60,598 bases of DNA from Bacteroidota bacterium (GTDB lineage: Bacteria; Bacteroidota; Bacteroidia; Bacteroidales; JAAUTT01), in contig JAJYAG010000018.1 of assembly GCA_021779665.1 (NCBI GenBank), forward strand, positions 1-60,598, given 5' to 3'. The notes under the pieces are model-generated. The model had not been told where the DNA came from. It did not search any database and was given only the letters and a program-made list of their open reading frames with translations. This document shows, in pieces, positions 35,026 to 42,740 of the stretch. The position numbers were made by a program, and so were the translations under genes. Every line of letters starts with the position of its first letter. Position 1 is the stretch's first letter.

Positions 35026-35118
35026 CCTCATCCTAAATCCTTCTCCTTAAGGAGAAGGACTTCAAATACAGGGCTGTATTACTCCCCTCTACTTTTAGGA
35101 GAGGGGTTGGGGGTGAGG
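35026..35118 (-). repeat. Dispersed 92-bp element, copy 3, inverted (nuoG-nuoH)
   Basis: The same element in reverse orientation: CCTCATCCTAAATCCTTCTC at the left and GAGAGGGGTTGGGGGTGAGG at the right. Being inverted relative to the other three copies, it cannot be explained by tandem duplication of the operon. Confidence 0.85.
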
Positions 35119-35167
35119 TCTTCTTAAGTCTAAAACCCTATAATAGAAATTCTTAAACTAAAATATA

Positions 35168-36187
35168 ATGTTGTTTTTAGTATATAAGCTCACTTTAATA
35201 ACAGTAATTCTGTTGGTTAGTCTTGGAATTGCGATGTATGCCACGCTGCTCGAGCGTAAGTTCGCTGGTTTCCTGCAGGATCGTTACGGCCCCGACAGGG
35301 CAGGGAAATGGGGATTGCTCCAGCCTCTTGCCGATGGCGGAAAACTGTTCTTTAAAGAAGAATACATGCCCAATACGGCCGATAAATTTCTGTATATCCT
35401 GGGGCCATGTTTAACCATGTTGGTGGCATTACTAACAAGTGCAGTGATTCCCTGGGGACCGCCTCTGGTAATTGGTGGTGTTGAATACACCTTGCAGGTG
35501 GCCAATCTGAATGTTGGCGTGCTGTATGTGTTTGCGATTGCCTCCATGGGTGTTTGGGGTATTATGATTGGCGGCTGGGCTTCTAATAATAAGTATTCCC
35601 TGATGGGCGCTATCCGGGCTTCGTCGCAGATGATCAGCTATGAGCTGGCGATGGGTCTTTCGATTGCTGCCCTGATTATGATGATGGGTTCGGTAAGTTT
35701 GAACGAAATAGTGGCACAACAGCAAGGTTGGCATTGGAATGTAATTTACCAGCCAATCGGGTTTTTGATCTTTTTTATATGTGCTCTGGCCGAAACAAAC
35801 CGTCACCCTTTCGATCTTCCTGAATGTGAGACAGAACTGATAGGTGGATACCACACCGAATACAGCAGTATGAAACTCGGATTCTACCTCTTCGCAGAAT
35901 ATATTAACATGTTTGTGTCGTCGGCGGTACTTGCCACCCTTTATTTTGGCGGGTATCATTTTCCGTTTATCGGAAGGTTGGGATTATCGCCCAATGTGGC
36001 TGCCATTTTAGGTATGGTGATATTGTTTGCCAAGATTATCGGGTTTATCCTGCTGTTTATGTGGATACGGTGGACATTGCCACGTTTCCGCTACGACCAG
36101 TTGATGCGCCTCGGATGGAAGATATTGTTGCCTCTGGCTTTGTTAAATTTAGCGGTTACCGGCATCTTTATCCTATTAAAAGGTTAA
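35168..36187 (+). CDS. nuoH: NADH-quinone oxidoreductase subunit H
   Basis: 339 residues, ND1 family, with about eight helices. ATLLERKFAGFLQDRYGPDRAGKWGLLQPLADGGKLF is the conserved first loop near the quinone cavity. GGWASNNKYSLMGAIRASSQMISYEL and ETNRHPFDLPECETELIGGYHTEYSSMKLGFYLFAEY (the acidic E-channel loop) are also complete. It joins the membrane arm to the Q module. The 18-base gap to nuoI has no repeat. Confidence 0.97.
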   Translation: MLFLVYKLTLITVILLVSLGIAMYATLLERKFAGFLQDRYGPDRAGKWGLLQPLADGGKLFFKEEYMPNTADKFLYILGPCLTMLVALLTSAVIPWGPPLVIGGVEYTLQVANLNVGVLYVFAIASMGVWGIMIGGWASNNKYSLMGAIRASSQMISYELAMGLSIAALIMMMGSVSLNEIVAQQQGWHWNVIYQPIGFLIFFICALAETNRHPFDLPECETELIGGYHTEYSSMKLGFYLFAEYINMFVSSAVLATLYFGGYHFPFIGRLGLSPNVAAILGMVILFAKIIGFILLFMWIRWTLPRFRYDQLMRLGWKILLPLALLNLAVTGIFILLKG

Positions 36188-36205
36188 CCCCAAAAAGTTG
36201 AAAAA

Positions 36206-36772
36206 ATGAGTTTGACAAATAGATCAAAAGTAGTATCCAATAAAAAGTTCAGTTTTCTGGAAAGCTTATACCTGCCTGCCATATTTCACGGCATGTTTAT
36301 AACGCTTTCGCACTTGTTCAAAAAGAAAACTACTGTTCGTTACCCCGAAGTAAAGCGTCCGTTTTCGCCTGTGTATCGTGGTTTGCACGTATTGAAGCGC
36401 GACGATGAAGGTCGGGAACGCTGCACAGCCTGCGGGTTGTGTGCGGTAGCTTGTCCTGCTGAGGCAATCACTATGGTTGCCGGAGAACGTCAACCTGGAG
36501 AAGAAAAACTTTACAGAGAAGAGAAATATGCCAAGGTGTATGAAATAAACATGTTAAGGTGTATTTTCTGCGGCTTTTGTGAAGAAGCATGCCCCAAGGA
36601 AGCGATTTTCCTTACGGACAGGCTTGTTCCGTCTCAGACAGAGCGGGAAGATTTCATTTTCGGAAAAGATAAACTGGTTGAACCTGTCGATCAGCGGGTG
36701 GATGTTTCCAAACGGCAGTCGCAAAAGGTTCTGGATTTCAAAAAAGATAAAAATCAACGGCATAATTCGTAA
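36206..36772 (+). CDS. nuoI: NADH-quinone oxidoreductase subunit I
   Basis: 188 residues, the TYKY-type ferredoxin subunit with two [4Fe-4S] clusters (N6a, N6b): CTACGLCAVACPAEA and CIFCGFCEEACPKEA. The preceding FSPVYRGLHVLKRDDEGRERC is usual for the family. The C-terminal tail is Lys/Gln rich. The last codons (Arg-His-Asn-Ser) overlap the left arm of a palindromic repeat (36759-36767), so the repeat has been absorbed into the coding end. Confidence 0.96.
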   Translation: MSLTNRSKVVSNKKFSFLESLYLPAIFHGMFITLSHLFKKKTTVRYPEVKRPFSPVYRGLHVLKRDDEGRERCTACGLCAVACPAEAITMVAGERQPGEEKLYREEKYAKVYEINMLRCIFCGFCEEACPKEAIFLTDRLVPSQTEREDFIFGKDKLVEPVDQRVDVSKRQSQKVLDFKKDKNQRHNS

Positions 36773-36806
36773 AGACGCACAACTTGTGCGTCCCCACAAT
36801 TATGCC
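36759..36806. repeat. Nested palindromic element overlapping nuoI end
   Basis: Outer arms GGCATAATT / AATTATGCC (36759-36767 and 36798-36806) surround inner arms GACGCACAA / TTGTGCGTC (36774-36782 and 36784-36792) and CCCCAC. The inner part matches the nuoA-nuoB palindrome in its GACGCA...TGCGTCCCCAC layout. Confidence 0.8.
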
Positions 36807-36821
36807 ATTATATAAAAATAA

Positions 36822-37331
36822 ATGGAACAATATTTATTCTACGGTCTTTCAACAATAGCGGTGTTTTCAGCATTAATGATGGTGATTTCCAAAAAGCCCA
36901 TCCACTCTTTGCTTTATCTGCTGTTATGTTTTTTCACGCTGGCAGGACATTATGTGCTGCTCAATGCCCAGTTTCTGGCAATAGTTCACATCATTGTTTA
37001 TGCCGGGGCCATCATGGTATTATTCTTATTTACAGTGATGCTGCTCAATCTGAACATCAAAGGTGAACAGAGCAAGCCTGTCGTGGCGAGGATTGTAGCC
37101 GTTGTGGCTGGTGGTTTGTTACTGGTTGCTTTGGTTGGCGTTCTCCGGGGAATTGATAATAATCCGACTTTGATGCAGCCCAACAATCAGGTAGGAATGA
37201 TGAAGAATATCAGCGATTTATTGTTTAATGAATACGTGCTTCCGTTTGAGGTAGCTTCCATTCTGTTCCTTACAGCTATGGTAGGTGCTGTTATGCTGGG
37301 CAAGTCCGAGAGTAAAGTTTTGAATAATTAG
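36822..37331 (+). CDS. nuoJ: NADH-quinone oxidoreductase subunit J
   Basis: 169 residues, ND6 family, with five predicted helices: KKPIHSLLYLLLCFFTLAGHYVLLNAQFLA, VHIIVYAGAIMVLFLFTVMLLNL (including the pi-bulge TM3 motif IVYAGAIMVLFLF), and so on. It is a proton-channel linker in the membrane arm. The end is seven bases before nuoK, typical tight spacing. Confidence 0.95.
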   Translation: MEQYLFYGLSTIAVFSALMMVISKKPIHSLLYLLLCFFTLAGHYVLLNAQFLAIVHIIVYAGAIMVLFLFTVMLLNLNIKGEQSKPVVARIVAVVAGGLLLVALVGVLRGIDNNPTLMQPNNQVGMMKNISDLLFNEYVLPFEVASILFLTAMVGAVMLGKSESKVLNN

Positions 37332-37338
37332 TATATAT

Positions 37339-37668
37339 ATGGATACAGTTGTAGAAGGTTTAAAGTTAATGCCCATCAATAATTACATTATTCTGAGCTC
37401 ATTGCTCTTTGTAATCGGGTTGGTTGGGGTATTGACAAAACGTAATGCATTGGTGGTTTTTATGTCGGTTGAGCTGATGTTAAACGCTATTAACCTGTTG
37501 TTTGCCGCTTTTTCGGTTTATCACAACAATTCGGCAGGACAGGTGATGGTAATTTTTATTATGGTGGTGGCGGCCGCAGAAGTTGCTGCTGGTTTGGCAA
37601 TACTTGTGCTTACTTACCGCACCAATCACAGCATTGATATCAATTTGCTTAATTCACTAAAGCACTAA
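37339..37668 (+). CDS. nuoK: NADH-quinone oxidoreductase subunit K
   Basis: 109 residues, ND4L family, with three helices. VFMSVELMLNAINLLFAAFS contains the conserved membrane Glu (SVELMLNA), and FIMVVAAAEVAAGLAILVL has the second Glu (AAEVAAGLA). Both are needed for proton transfer in the family. It lies 21 bases before nuoL with no repeat. Confidence 0.96.
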   Translation: MDTVVEGLKLMPINNYIILSSLLFVIGLVGVLTKRNALVVFMSVELMLNAINLLFAAFSVYHNNSAGQVMVIFIMVVAAAEVAAGLAILVLTYRTNHSIDINLLNSLKH

Positions 37669-37689
37669 AAAAATAACTTTATTCCATTC

Positions 37690-39600
37690 ATGGAAAAACA
37701 AATAGCTATGAGTAATTTTCTGGTCGCATTGATTCCTTTACTGCCGTTACTTTCGTTCCTAATCATAGGTCTCAATTATAAGAAGTTAAACAAAACCATC
37801 ACTGGCGTTCTGGCCAGTGGATCGGTGTTTATATCCTTTATACTTTCGGTTGTTGCTTACTTCCAGGTAAAAGCAGGAGCAACTTTCGAGGTGAACCTTT
37901 TTGAGTGGATTGCCACCGAAAAATTCGTAATTAACTTTTCGTTCCTGATAGATCCGCTTTCATCCTTAATGCTTTTAGTTGTTACAGGAGTAGGGTTTCT
38001 GATCCATGTTTATTCGATTGGTTATATGAAGCACGATGAAGGCTTCAACCGCTTTTTTGCGTATATGAACCTATTCGTATTCTCCATGCTGATCCTGGTG
38101 CTTGGCTCCAACTATGTGATGATGTTTATCGGTTGGGAAGGGGTTGGGCTCTGTTCGTATCTGCTGATCGGTTTCTGGTTTAAAAACACCGAATATAACA
38201 ATGCCGCCAAAAAGGCTTTCATTATGAACCGCATAGGCGACCTTGGCTTTTTGCTTGGAATGTTCCTGTTGTATGTGACCTTCGGAAGCCTCGATTTCAA
38301 AACTGTATTTTCGCTGGCAGCAAGTTATCCTGTTGGCAGCACCATTATAGTTACAGCCACATTGCTTTTGTTTGTGGGAGCCATTGGTAAAAGTGCGCAG
38401 ATACCGCTTTTCACTTGGTTACCCGACGCTATGGCAGGTCCGACTCCTGTGTCAGCATTAATCCATGCTGCTACCATGGTGACTGCCGGGGTGTATATGG
38501 TTGCCCGTTCACAGGCCATTTATGTGCTGGCTCCTTTAACCATGGATGTGATTGCTATTACAGGTATTGTTACAGCTTTGTTAGCTGCAACTATCGCTAT
38601 TTATCAGAATGACATTAAAAAAGTACTAGCTTATTCAACTGTAAGCCAGTTGGGATATATGTTTGTTGGTTTGGGTGTCGGCGCTTTTACCGGGGCCATG
38701 TTCCACCTTACAACCCACGCTTTTTTCAAGGCATTGTTATTCCTTGGCGCGGGAAGTGTTATCCACGCTTTAAGTGGCGAACAGGATATCCGCAACATGG
38801 GCGGTTTAAGAAAAGCCCTTCCGGTAACCTTTATGGTTTTTCTGATAGCAACCATTGCCATTTCAGGGATTCCGCCATTCGCTGGGTTTTTCTCGAAAGA
38901 TGAAATACTGGTTCATGCCTTTGCACACAACAAAATTATCTGGGGATTGGGTTTCTTTACTTCCCTACTTACCGCTTTTTATATGTTCCGTTTGCTGTTC
39001 CTAACTTTCAGCAACAGTTTCCGGGGAACAGCGGAGCAAAAACATCACCTGCACGAATCGCCCAAAGTAATGACTATCCCTTTAATGATACTTGCGCTGC
39101 TTTCTGTAATCGGCGGTTTTATAGGTATTCCCGAAGTAATGGGAGGACACCATGCCTTGAATCAATTTTTAGGTCGCGTATTTACAGCACCTGCTGAAGA
39201 ACTTGGATTGTCGCATTCCATGGAATGGATATTAATCGCCATTACCGTGATAGGTGCCGTATTGATGATTGTTTTTGCCTGGCTTCGTTTTGGGAAGAAA
39301 AACCTTGTACCCGCTGGCGACGAAGCAGCAAGACCTGCCCTTGCTAAACTTTTTATGCACAAATGGTATTTCGACGAAATATATAACACCATCATCGTGA
39401 AACCTTTATTCTGGCTTTCGGAGTTTTTCCATAAGATTTTCGATGTTAAGATTATCGATGGAATAGTAAATGGCTTTGGAAGTCTGGCGGTATGGGCCGG
39501 TGGTCGGTTAAGGTATATCCAGACCGGGAATATCGGTTTTTACCTTACAGCCATGGTTTTAGCAGTGGTGGTGATATTGTTTTTTATGTTAGCGATTTAG
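37690..39600 (+). CDS. nuoL: NADH-quinone oxidoreductase subunit L
   Basis: 636 residues, antiporter-like ND5 subunit with about 15 helices and a long lateral C-terminal helix. FIGWEGVGLCSYLLIGFW carries the TM5 Glu, IGDLGFLLG follows, LPDAMAGPTPVSALIHAATMVTAGVYM is the TM7-8 segment, and HLTTHAFFKALLFLGAGSVIHALSGEQDIRNMGGL is the strongly conserved core with the channel Lys. Proton pump at the distal membrane arm. The ATG at 37690 and one six codons later are both possible starts. Confidence 0.97.
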   Translation: MEKQIAMSNFLVALIPLLPLLSFLIIGLNYKKLNKTITGVLASGSVFISFILSVVAYFQVKAGATFEVNLFEWIATEKFVINFSFLIDPLSSLMLLVVTGVGFLIHVYSIGYMKHDEGFNRFFAYMNLFVFSMLILVLGSNYVMMFIGWEGVGLCSYLLIGFWFKNTEYNNAAKKAFIMNRIGDLGFLLGMFLLYVTFGSLDFKTVFSLAASYPVGSTIIVTATLLLFVGAIGKSAQIPLFTWLPDAMAGPTPVSALIHAATMVTAGVYMVARSQAIYVLAPLTMDVIAITGIVTALLAATIAIYQNDIKKVLAYSTVSQLGYMFVGLGVGAFTGAMFHLTTHAFFKALLFLGAGSVIHALSGEQDIRNMGGLRKALPVTFMVFLIATIAISGIPPFAGFFSKDEILVHAFAHNKIIWGLGFFTSLLTAFYMFRLLFLTFSNSFRGTAEQKHHLHESPKVMTIPLMILALLSVIGGFIGIPEVMGGHHALNQFLGRVFTAPAEELGLSHSMEWILIAITVIGAVLMIVFAWLRFGKKNLVPAGDEAARPALAKLFMHKWYFDEIYNTIIVKPLFWLSEFFHKIFDVKIIDGIVNGFGSLAVWAGGRLRYIQTGNIGFYLTAMVLAVVVILFFMLAI

Positions 39601-39610
39601 GAAAAAATCA

Positions 39611-39702
39611 CCTCACCCCCAACCCCTCTCCTAAAGGATGAGGGGAGCAGGATAGGGCGTGTATTTAAGTCCTTCTCCTTGAGGAGAAGGATTAGGATGA
39701 GG
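39611..39702 (+). repeat. Dispersed 92-bp element, copy 4 (nuoL-nuoM)
   Basis: CCTCACCCCCAACCCCTCTCC start and TCCTTCTCCTTGAGGAGAAG end, then GATTAGGATGAGG. It begins 10 bases after the nuoL stop. A phrase repeat with TTGATACTTG units (39748-39777) follows before nuoM. Confidence 0.85.
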
Positions 39703-39794
39703 TGAAAAAATTAGAAACAAGAACCAATATTAAGAATGTGAAACTTCTTGATACTTGTGTCTTGATACTTGATACTGTTTTTAAAAATTTTGAA

Positions 39795-41201
39795 ATGATC
39801 ACATTAGCGATTATTGTAATTCCCTTGCTGGTAGCTGCAGGGTTGTTTTTTGTAAAAGATTCGAAAGCGGCCAGAAGCATTGCCCTGGTAAGTTCCCTTG
39901 TTACCTTGATACTGGCCGGAGTCGCCTGGTGCAGATACCTTGGAGGGAATACAGAGAGTCTGCAGTTCAGCTTTACCTGGATCGCTTCGTTGGGGGTTAA
40001 TTTTGCGGCGGCCATTGATGGTTTAAGCCTTGTGGTAGTGTTGCTTACAGCAGTGCTATTCCCGCTTATACTGCTCATTTCATTCAAAAGTGAATATAAG
40101 TCGAGCTTCTATGCTTTGGCCATGTTGATGCAATCGGCTTTGTTCGGCGTTTTTACGGCAACCGACGGACTTATCTTTTACATTTTTTGGGAAATGGCGC
40201 TGATCCCCATATATTTCATTTGCGCTTTATGGGGTGGCGAAAACAAAATCAGAATTACCCTTAAGTTTTTTATTTATACCACTGTGGGTAGTTTGCTGAT
40301 GTTGGTAGGTTTGATATACATGTACCTGCAAACACCGGCTCCACATAGTTTCAGCCTTGCTGCGCTCAGCGCTGTGCATATTTGTCCTTGTTACCAGGTT
40401 TGGGTTTTCTGGGCATTGTTTCTGGCTTTTGCCGTTAAAATACCAGTATTCCCGTTTCATACCTGGCAACCCGATACATACACAACAGCTCCCAATGCAG
40501 GAAGTATGCTGCTGGCAGGTATTATGTTGAAAATGGGGATCTATGGTATTCTCCGCTGGCTGATCCCTTTAACACCTGATGTATTAGCAGTTCACGGAAG
40601 CATTGCCATGATTCTTGGGGTAATCGGCTTGCTTTATGGATCCATCATCGCCATTATGCAGCAGGAAGTGAAGCGATTAATCGCTTATTCGTCCATGGCC
40701 CACGTGGGATTGATGGCTGCTGCCGCTTTTGCCATGAATACAGATGCATTTAAAGGTGTTTCCATTCAGATGATTTCGCACGGGGTTGTCGTAGTGGGAT
40801 TATTCTTCGTTGCCGATATTATTTCCCGCCGTACCGGGACTTTACAGATCAGTTCATTGGGAGGAATAGCCAAAGTAGCACCCCGGTTTGCCATCTTTTT
40901 TATGGTGGTAATGCTCGGAGCGGTTGCCCTGCCACTTACAAGCGGTTTTGTTGGCGAATTCCTGATGCTGGTGGGTTTATACCAGTTTAATGCCTGGATA
41001 GCAGCTTTCGCAGGGATAAGCATTATTTTGGGTGCTGTGTATATGTTCAGGTTATACCAGCGGGCGATGTACGGCGAAACCACAGCTTTTACCAAAAACT
41101 TTGAAGATATAAAGGGTTTGGAGTTGTTTGTGGCTGTTGTGCTGGTGATTATGATCCTTGTACTTGGCATCTATCCAAAAATTATTCTGGATATTTTATA
41201 A
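39795..41201 (+). CDS. nuoM: NADH-quinone oxidoreductase subunit M
   Basis: 468 residues from ATG 39795. The open frame reaches a GTG at 39702, but those 31 codons translate repeat DNA. ND4 antiporter family: FYIFWEMALIPIYFICALWGG (TM5 Glu), FPFHTWQPDTYTTAPNAGSMLLAGIMLKMGIYG (TM7-8 core with Lys) and KRLIAYSSMAHVGLMAAAAFA. A second proton-pumping module of the membrane arm. The chosen start places the first helix at the N-terminus, as in other NuoM. Confidence 0.95.
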   Translation: MITLAIIVIPLLVAAGLFFVKDSKAARSIALVSSLVTLILAGVAWCRYLGGNTESLQFSFTWIASLGVNFAAAIDGLSLVVVLLTAVLFPLILLISFKSEYKSSFYALAMLMQSALFGVFTATDGLIFYIFWEMALIPIYFICALWGGENKIRITLKFFIYTTVGSLLMLVGLIYMYLQTPAPHSFSLAALSAVHICPCYQVWVFWALFLAFAVKIPVFPFHTWQPDTYTTAPNAGSMLLAGIMLKMGIYGILRWLIPLTPDVLAVHGSIAMILGVIGLLYGSIIAIMQQEVKRLIAYSSMAHVGLMAAAAFAMNTDAFKGVSIQMISHGVVVVGLFFVADIISRRTGTLQISSLGGIAKVAPRFAIFFMVVMLGAVALPLTSGFVGEFLMLVGLYQFNAWIAAFAGISIILGAVYMFRLYQRAMYGETTAFTKNFEDIKGLELFVAVVLVIMILVLGIYPKIILDIL

Positions 41202-41218
41202 TTGATGTTTGGCGAAGG

Positions 41219-41325
41219 CAGAGCCTCAGCCGAACAAAGGCTAAACCTAAACCGCTATAGCCTAAAAGCTAAAAATGATTTAACATGGCTAAAGCCTAAA
41301 CCGCTGTGGCCTAAAAGCTAAATAG
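41219..41325. repeat. Degenerate phrase spacer, nuoM-nuoN
   Basis: Two near-copies of GCTAAACCTAAACCGCTATAG / GCTAAAGCCTAAACCGCTGTG plus GCCTAAAAGCTAAA twice. The whole 128-base nuoM-nuoN spacer is made of such units. Confidence 0.6.
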
Positions 41326-41329
41326 AAAA

Positions 41330-42712
41330 ATGAATACAATTGTCACATTATCTGTTATTGCCATTTTGACCTTGTTTTTGGGTGCTTTTAATAAGAAAAA
41401 GATTCTTATTCCGGTTGTTCTGGTTGGTTTACTTGCATCAGCCGGGTTTATTATCAGCGACTGGGGAAATGAATCATCTTATTTCGGAGACATGATGATC
41501 ACGGATAATTTCACCAATGCTTTCAGTATGGTGATGATTTTTTCCACCGTCCTTGTATTTCTTTTAGGCTATCAATATTACCGCACCAGCGAACGTACGC
41601 TGGAAGATGTTTTCGGAATAACATTGTTCTCATTGATCGGGGCAATTGTTATGGTGACTGCGGGCAACCTGGCCATGTTCTTTATCGGACTTGAGATTAT
41701 GTCCATTGCCTTGTATGTGTTGGCTGGAAGCAATAAAATAAGCAAAGCCGGAAACGAAGCAGCCATGAAATATTTTCTGATGGGTTCTTTTGCCTCAGCT
41801 TTCCTATTATTTGGAATAGCCTTGCTTTATGGTGCTTCAGGCTCATTATTCCATAAGGATATTTATGATTATGCTTTAAATGCAGGAGAAACACTTCCGC
41901 TAATGTATAAAGCCGGGGTAATTTTGATGGTGATTGGCATGGCCTTTAAAATTGCCGTTGCTCCATTTCATTTCTGGGCTCCCGATGTTTACGAAGGTTC
42001 TCCAACATTCATTACAACTTTCATGGTTTCTGTGGTTAAAGTGGCGGGTTTTGCAGCTTTCTTCCGGTTGGCACAAACAGTTTTTCCATCGGCAGTGGAT
42101 GTATGGGTAAACACGATCGCCATTCTTGCAGCAGCGTCAATTATCATTGGTAATTTCACGGCTGTTTACCAGAAGGATATGAAACGGATGCTCGCCTACT
42201 CAAGCATTTCGCATACCGGATATGTATTGCTGGCTATTGTTGCTTTTAACGAATACTCTGCCAAAGCTTTACTGTTGTATTCCATTGCTTATGTTTTGGC
42301 TAATATCGCCGCCTTTGCAGTTCTGATTGTGTTACGCCAGAATGGTGGCAACTCGGAATATGAATCATTAAACGGTTTCTGGACAAAAAGCAAAGTTTTA
42401 TCAGTCGGTATGACCCTGGCTATGCTTTCGCTTACCGGTATTCCTCCTCTGGTGGGTTTTATTGCAAAATATACAGTCTTTGTCTCGGCCATTGAAAGCG
42501 GCTGGTTGTGGTTGGTTTTAATTGCTGTTTTAGGTTCAATGGTAAGTATATTTTACTACTTCAGGCCCTTTATCAATATATGGTTTAAAAGTTGTGAAAA
42601 TGAAGGTAAAATTGTGGTTTTGCCTTCGTTGGTGATTGTTGTTGTAATTGCTGTCTTATTATTGATTGTTATACCTGTTTTTACCAATTTTTTTGTAAGT
42701 TACAGTATCTAA
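41330..42712 (+). CDS. nuoN: NADH-quinone oxidoreductase subunit N
   Basis: 460 residues, ND2 antiporter family. FFIGLEIMSIALYVLAGSNK (TM5 Glu), AAMKYFLMGSFASAFLLFGIALLYGASG, FKIAVAPFHFWAPDVYEGSPTFITTFMVSVVKVAGFAAFFR and KRMLAYSSISHTGYVLLAIVA are all in place. Third pumping module and last gene of the operon. No hairpin terminator is seen before the peptidase gene 28 bases downstream, so read-through is possible. Confidence 0.96.
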   Translation: MNTIVTLSVIAILTLFLGAFNKKKILIPVVLVGLLASAGFIISDWGNESSYFGDMMITDNFTNAFSMVMIFSTVLVFLLGYQYYRTSERTLEDVFGITLFSLIGAIVMVTAGNLAMFFIGLEIMSIALYVLAGSNKISKAGNEAAMKYFLMGSFASAFLLFGIALLYGASGSLFHKDIYDYALNAGETLPLMYKAGVILMVIGMAFKIAVAPFHFWAPDVYEGSPTFITTFMVSVVKVAGFAAFFRLAQTVFPSAVDVWVNTIAILAAASIIIGNFTAVYQKDMKRMLAYSSISHTGYVLLAIVAFNEYSAKALLLYSIAYVLANIAAFAVLIVLRQNGGNSEYESLNGFWTKSKVLSVGMTLAMLSLTGIPPLVGFIAKYTVFVSAIESGWLWLVLIAVLGSMVSIFYYFRPFINIWFKSCENEGKIVVLPSLVIVVVIAVLLLIVIPVFTNFFVSYSI

Positions 42713-42740
42713 ACATATAACATAATCTACAAACTGTTTT

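Noticed and set aside
34983-35167. Frameshifted remainder of NuoG.
   Set aside because: The spacer is a repeat element; no frame resembles a molybdopterin domain.
39702-39794. Longer N-terminus for NuoM from GTG 39702.
   Set aside because: This stretch is the end of the 92-bp repeat plus a phrase repeat; the first membrane helix starts at ATG 39795.
28632-42712. Regular repeats could suggest a CRISPR array or tandem duplication.
   Set aside because: Copies are kilobases apart, one is inverted, and whole genes lie between them. No unit-length spacers.
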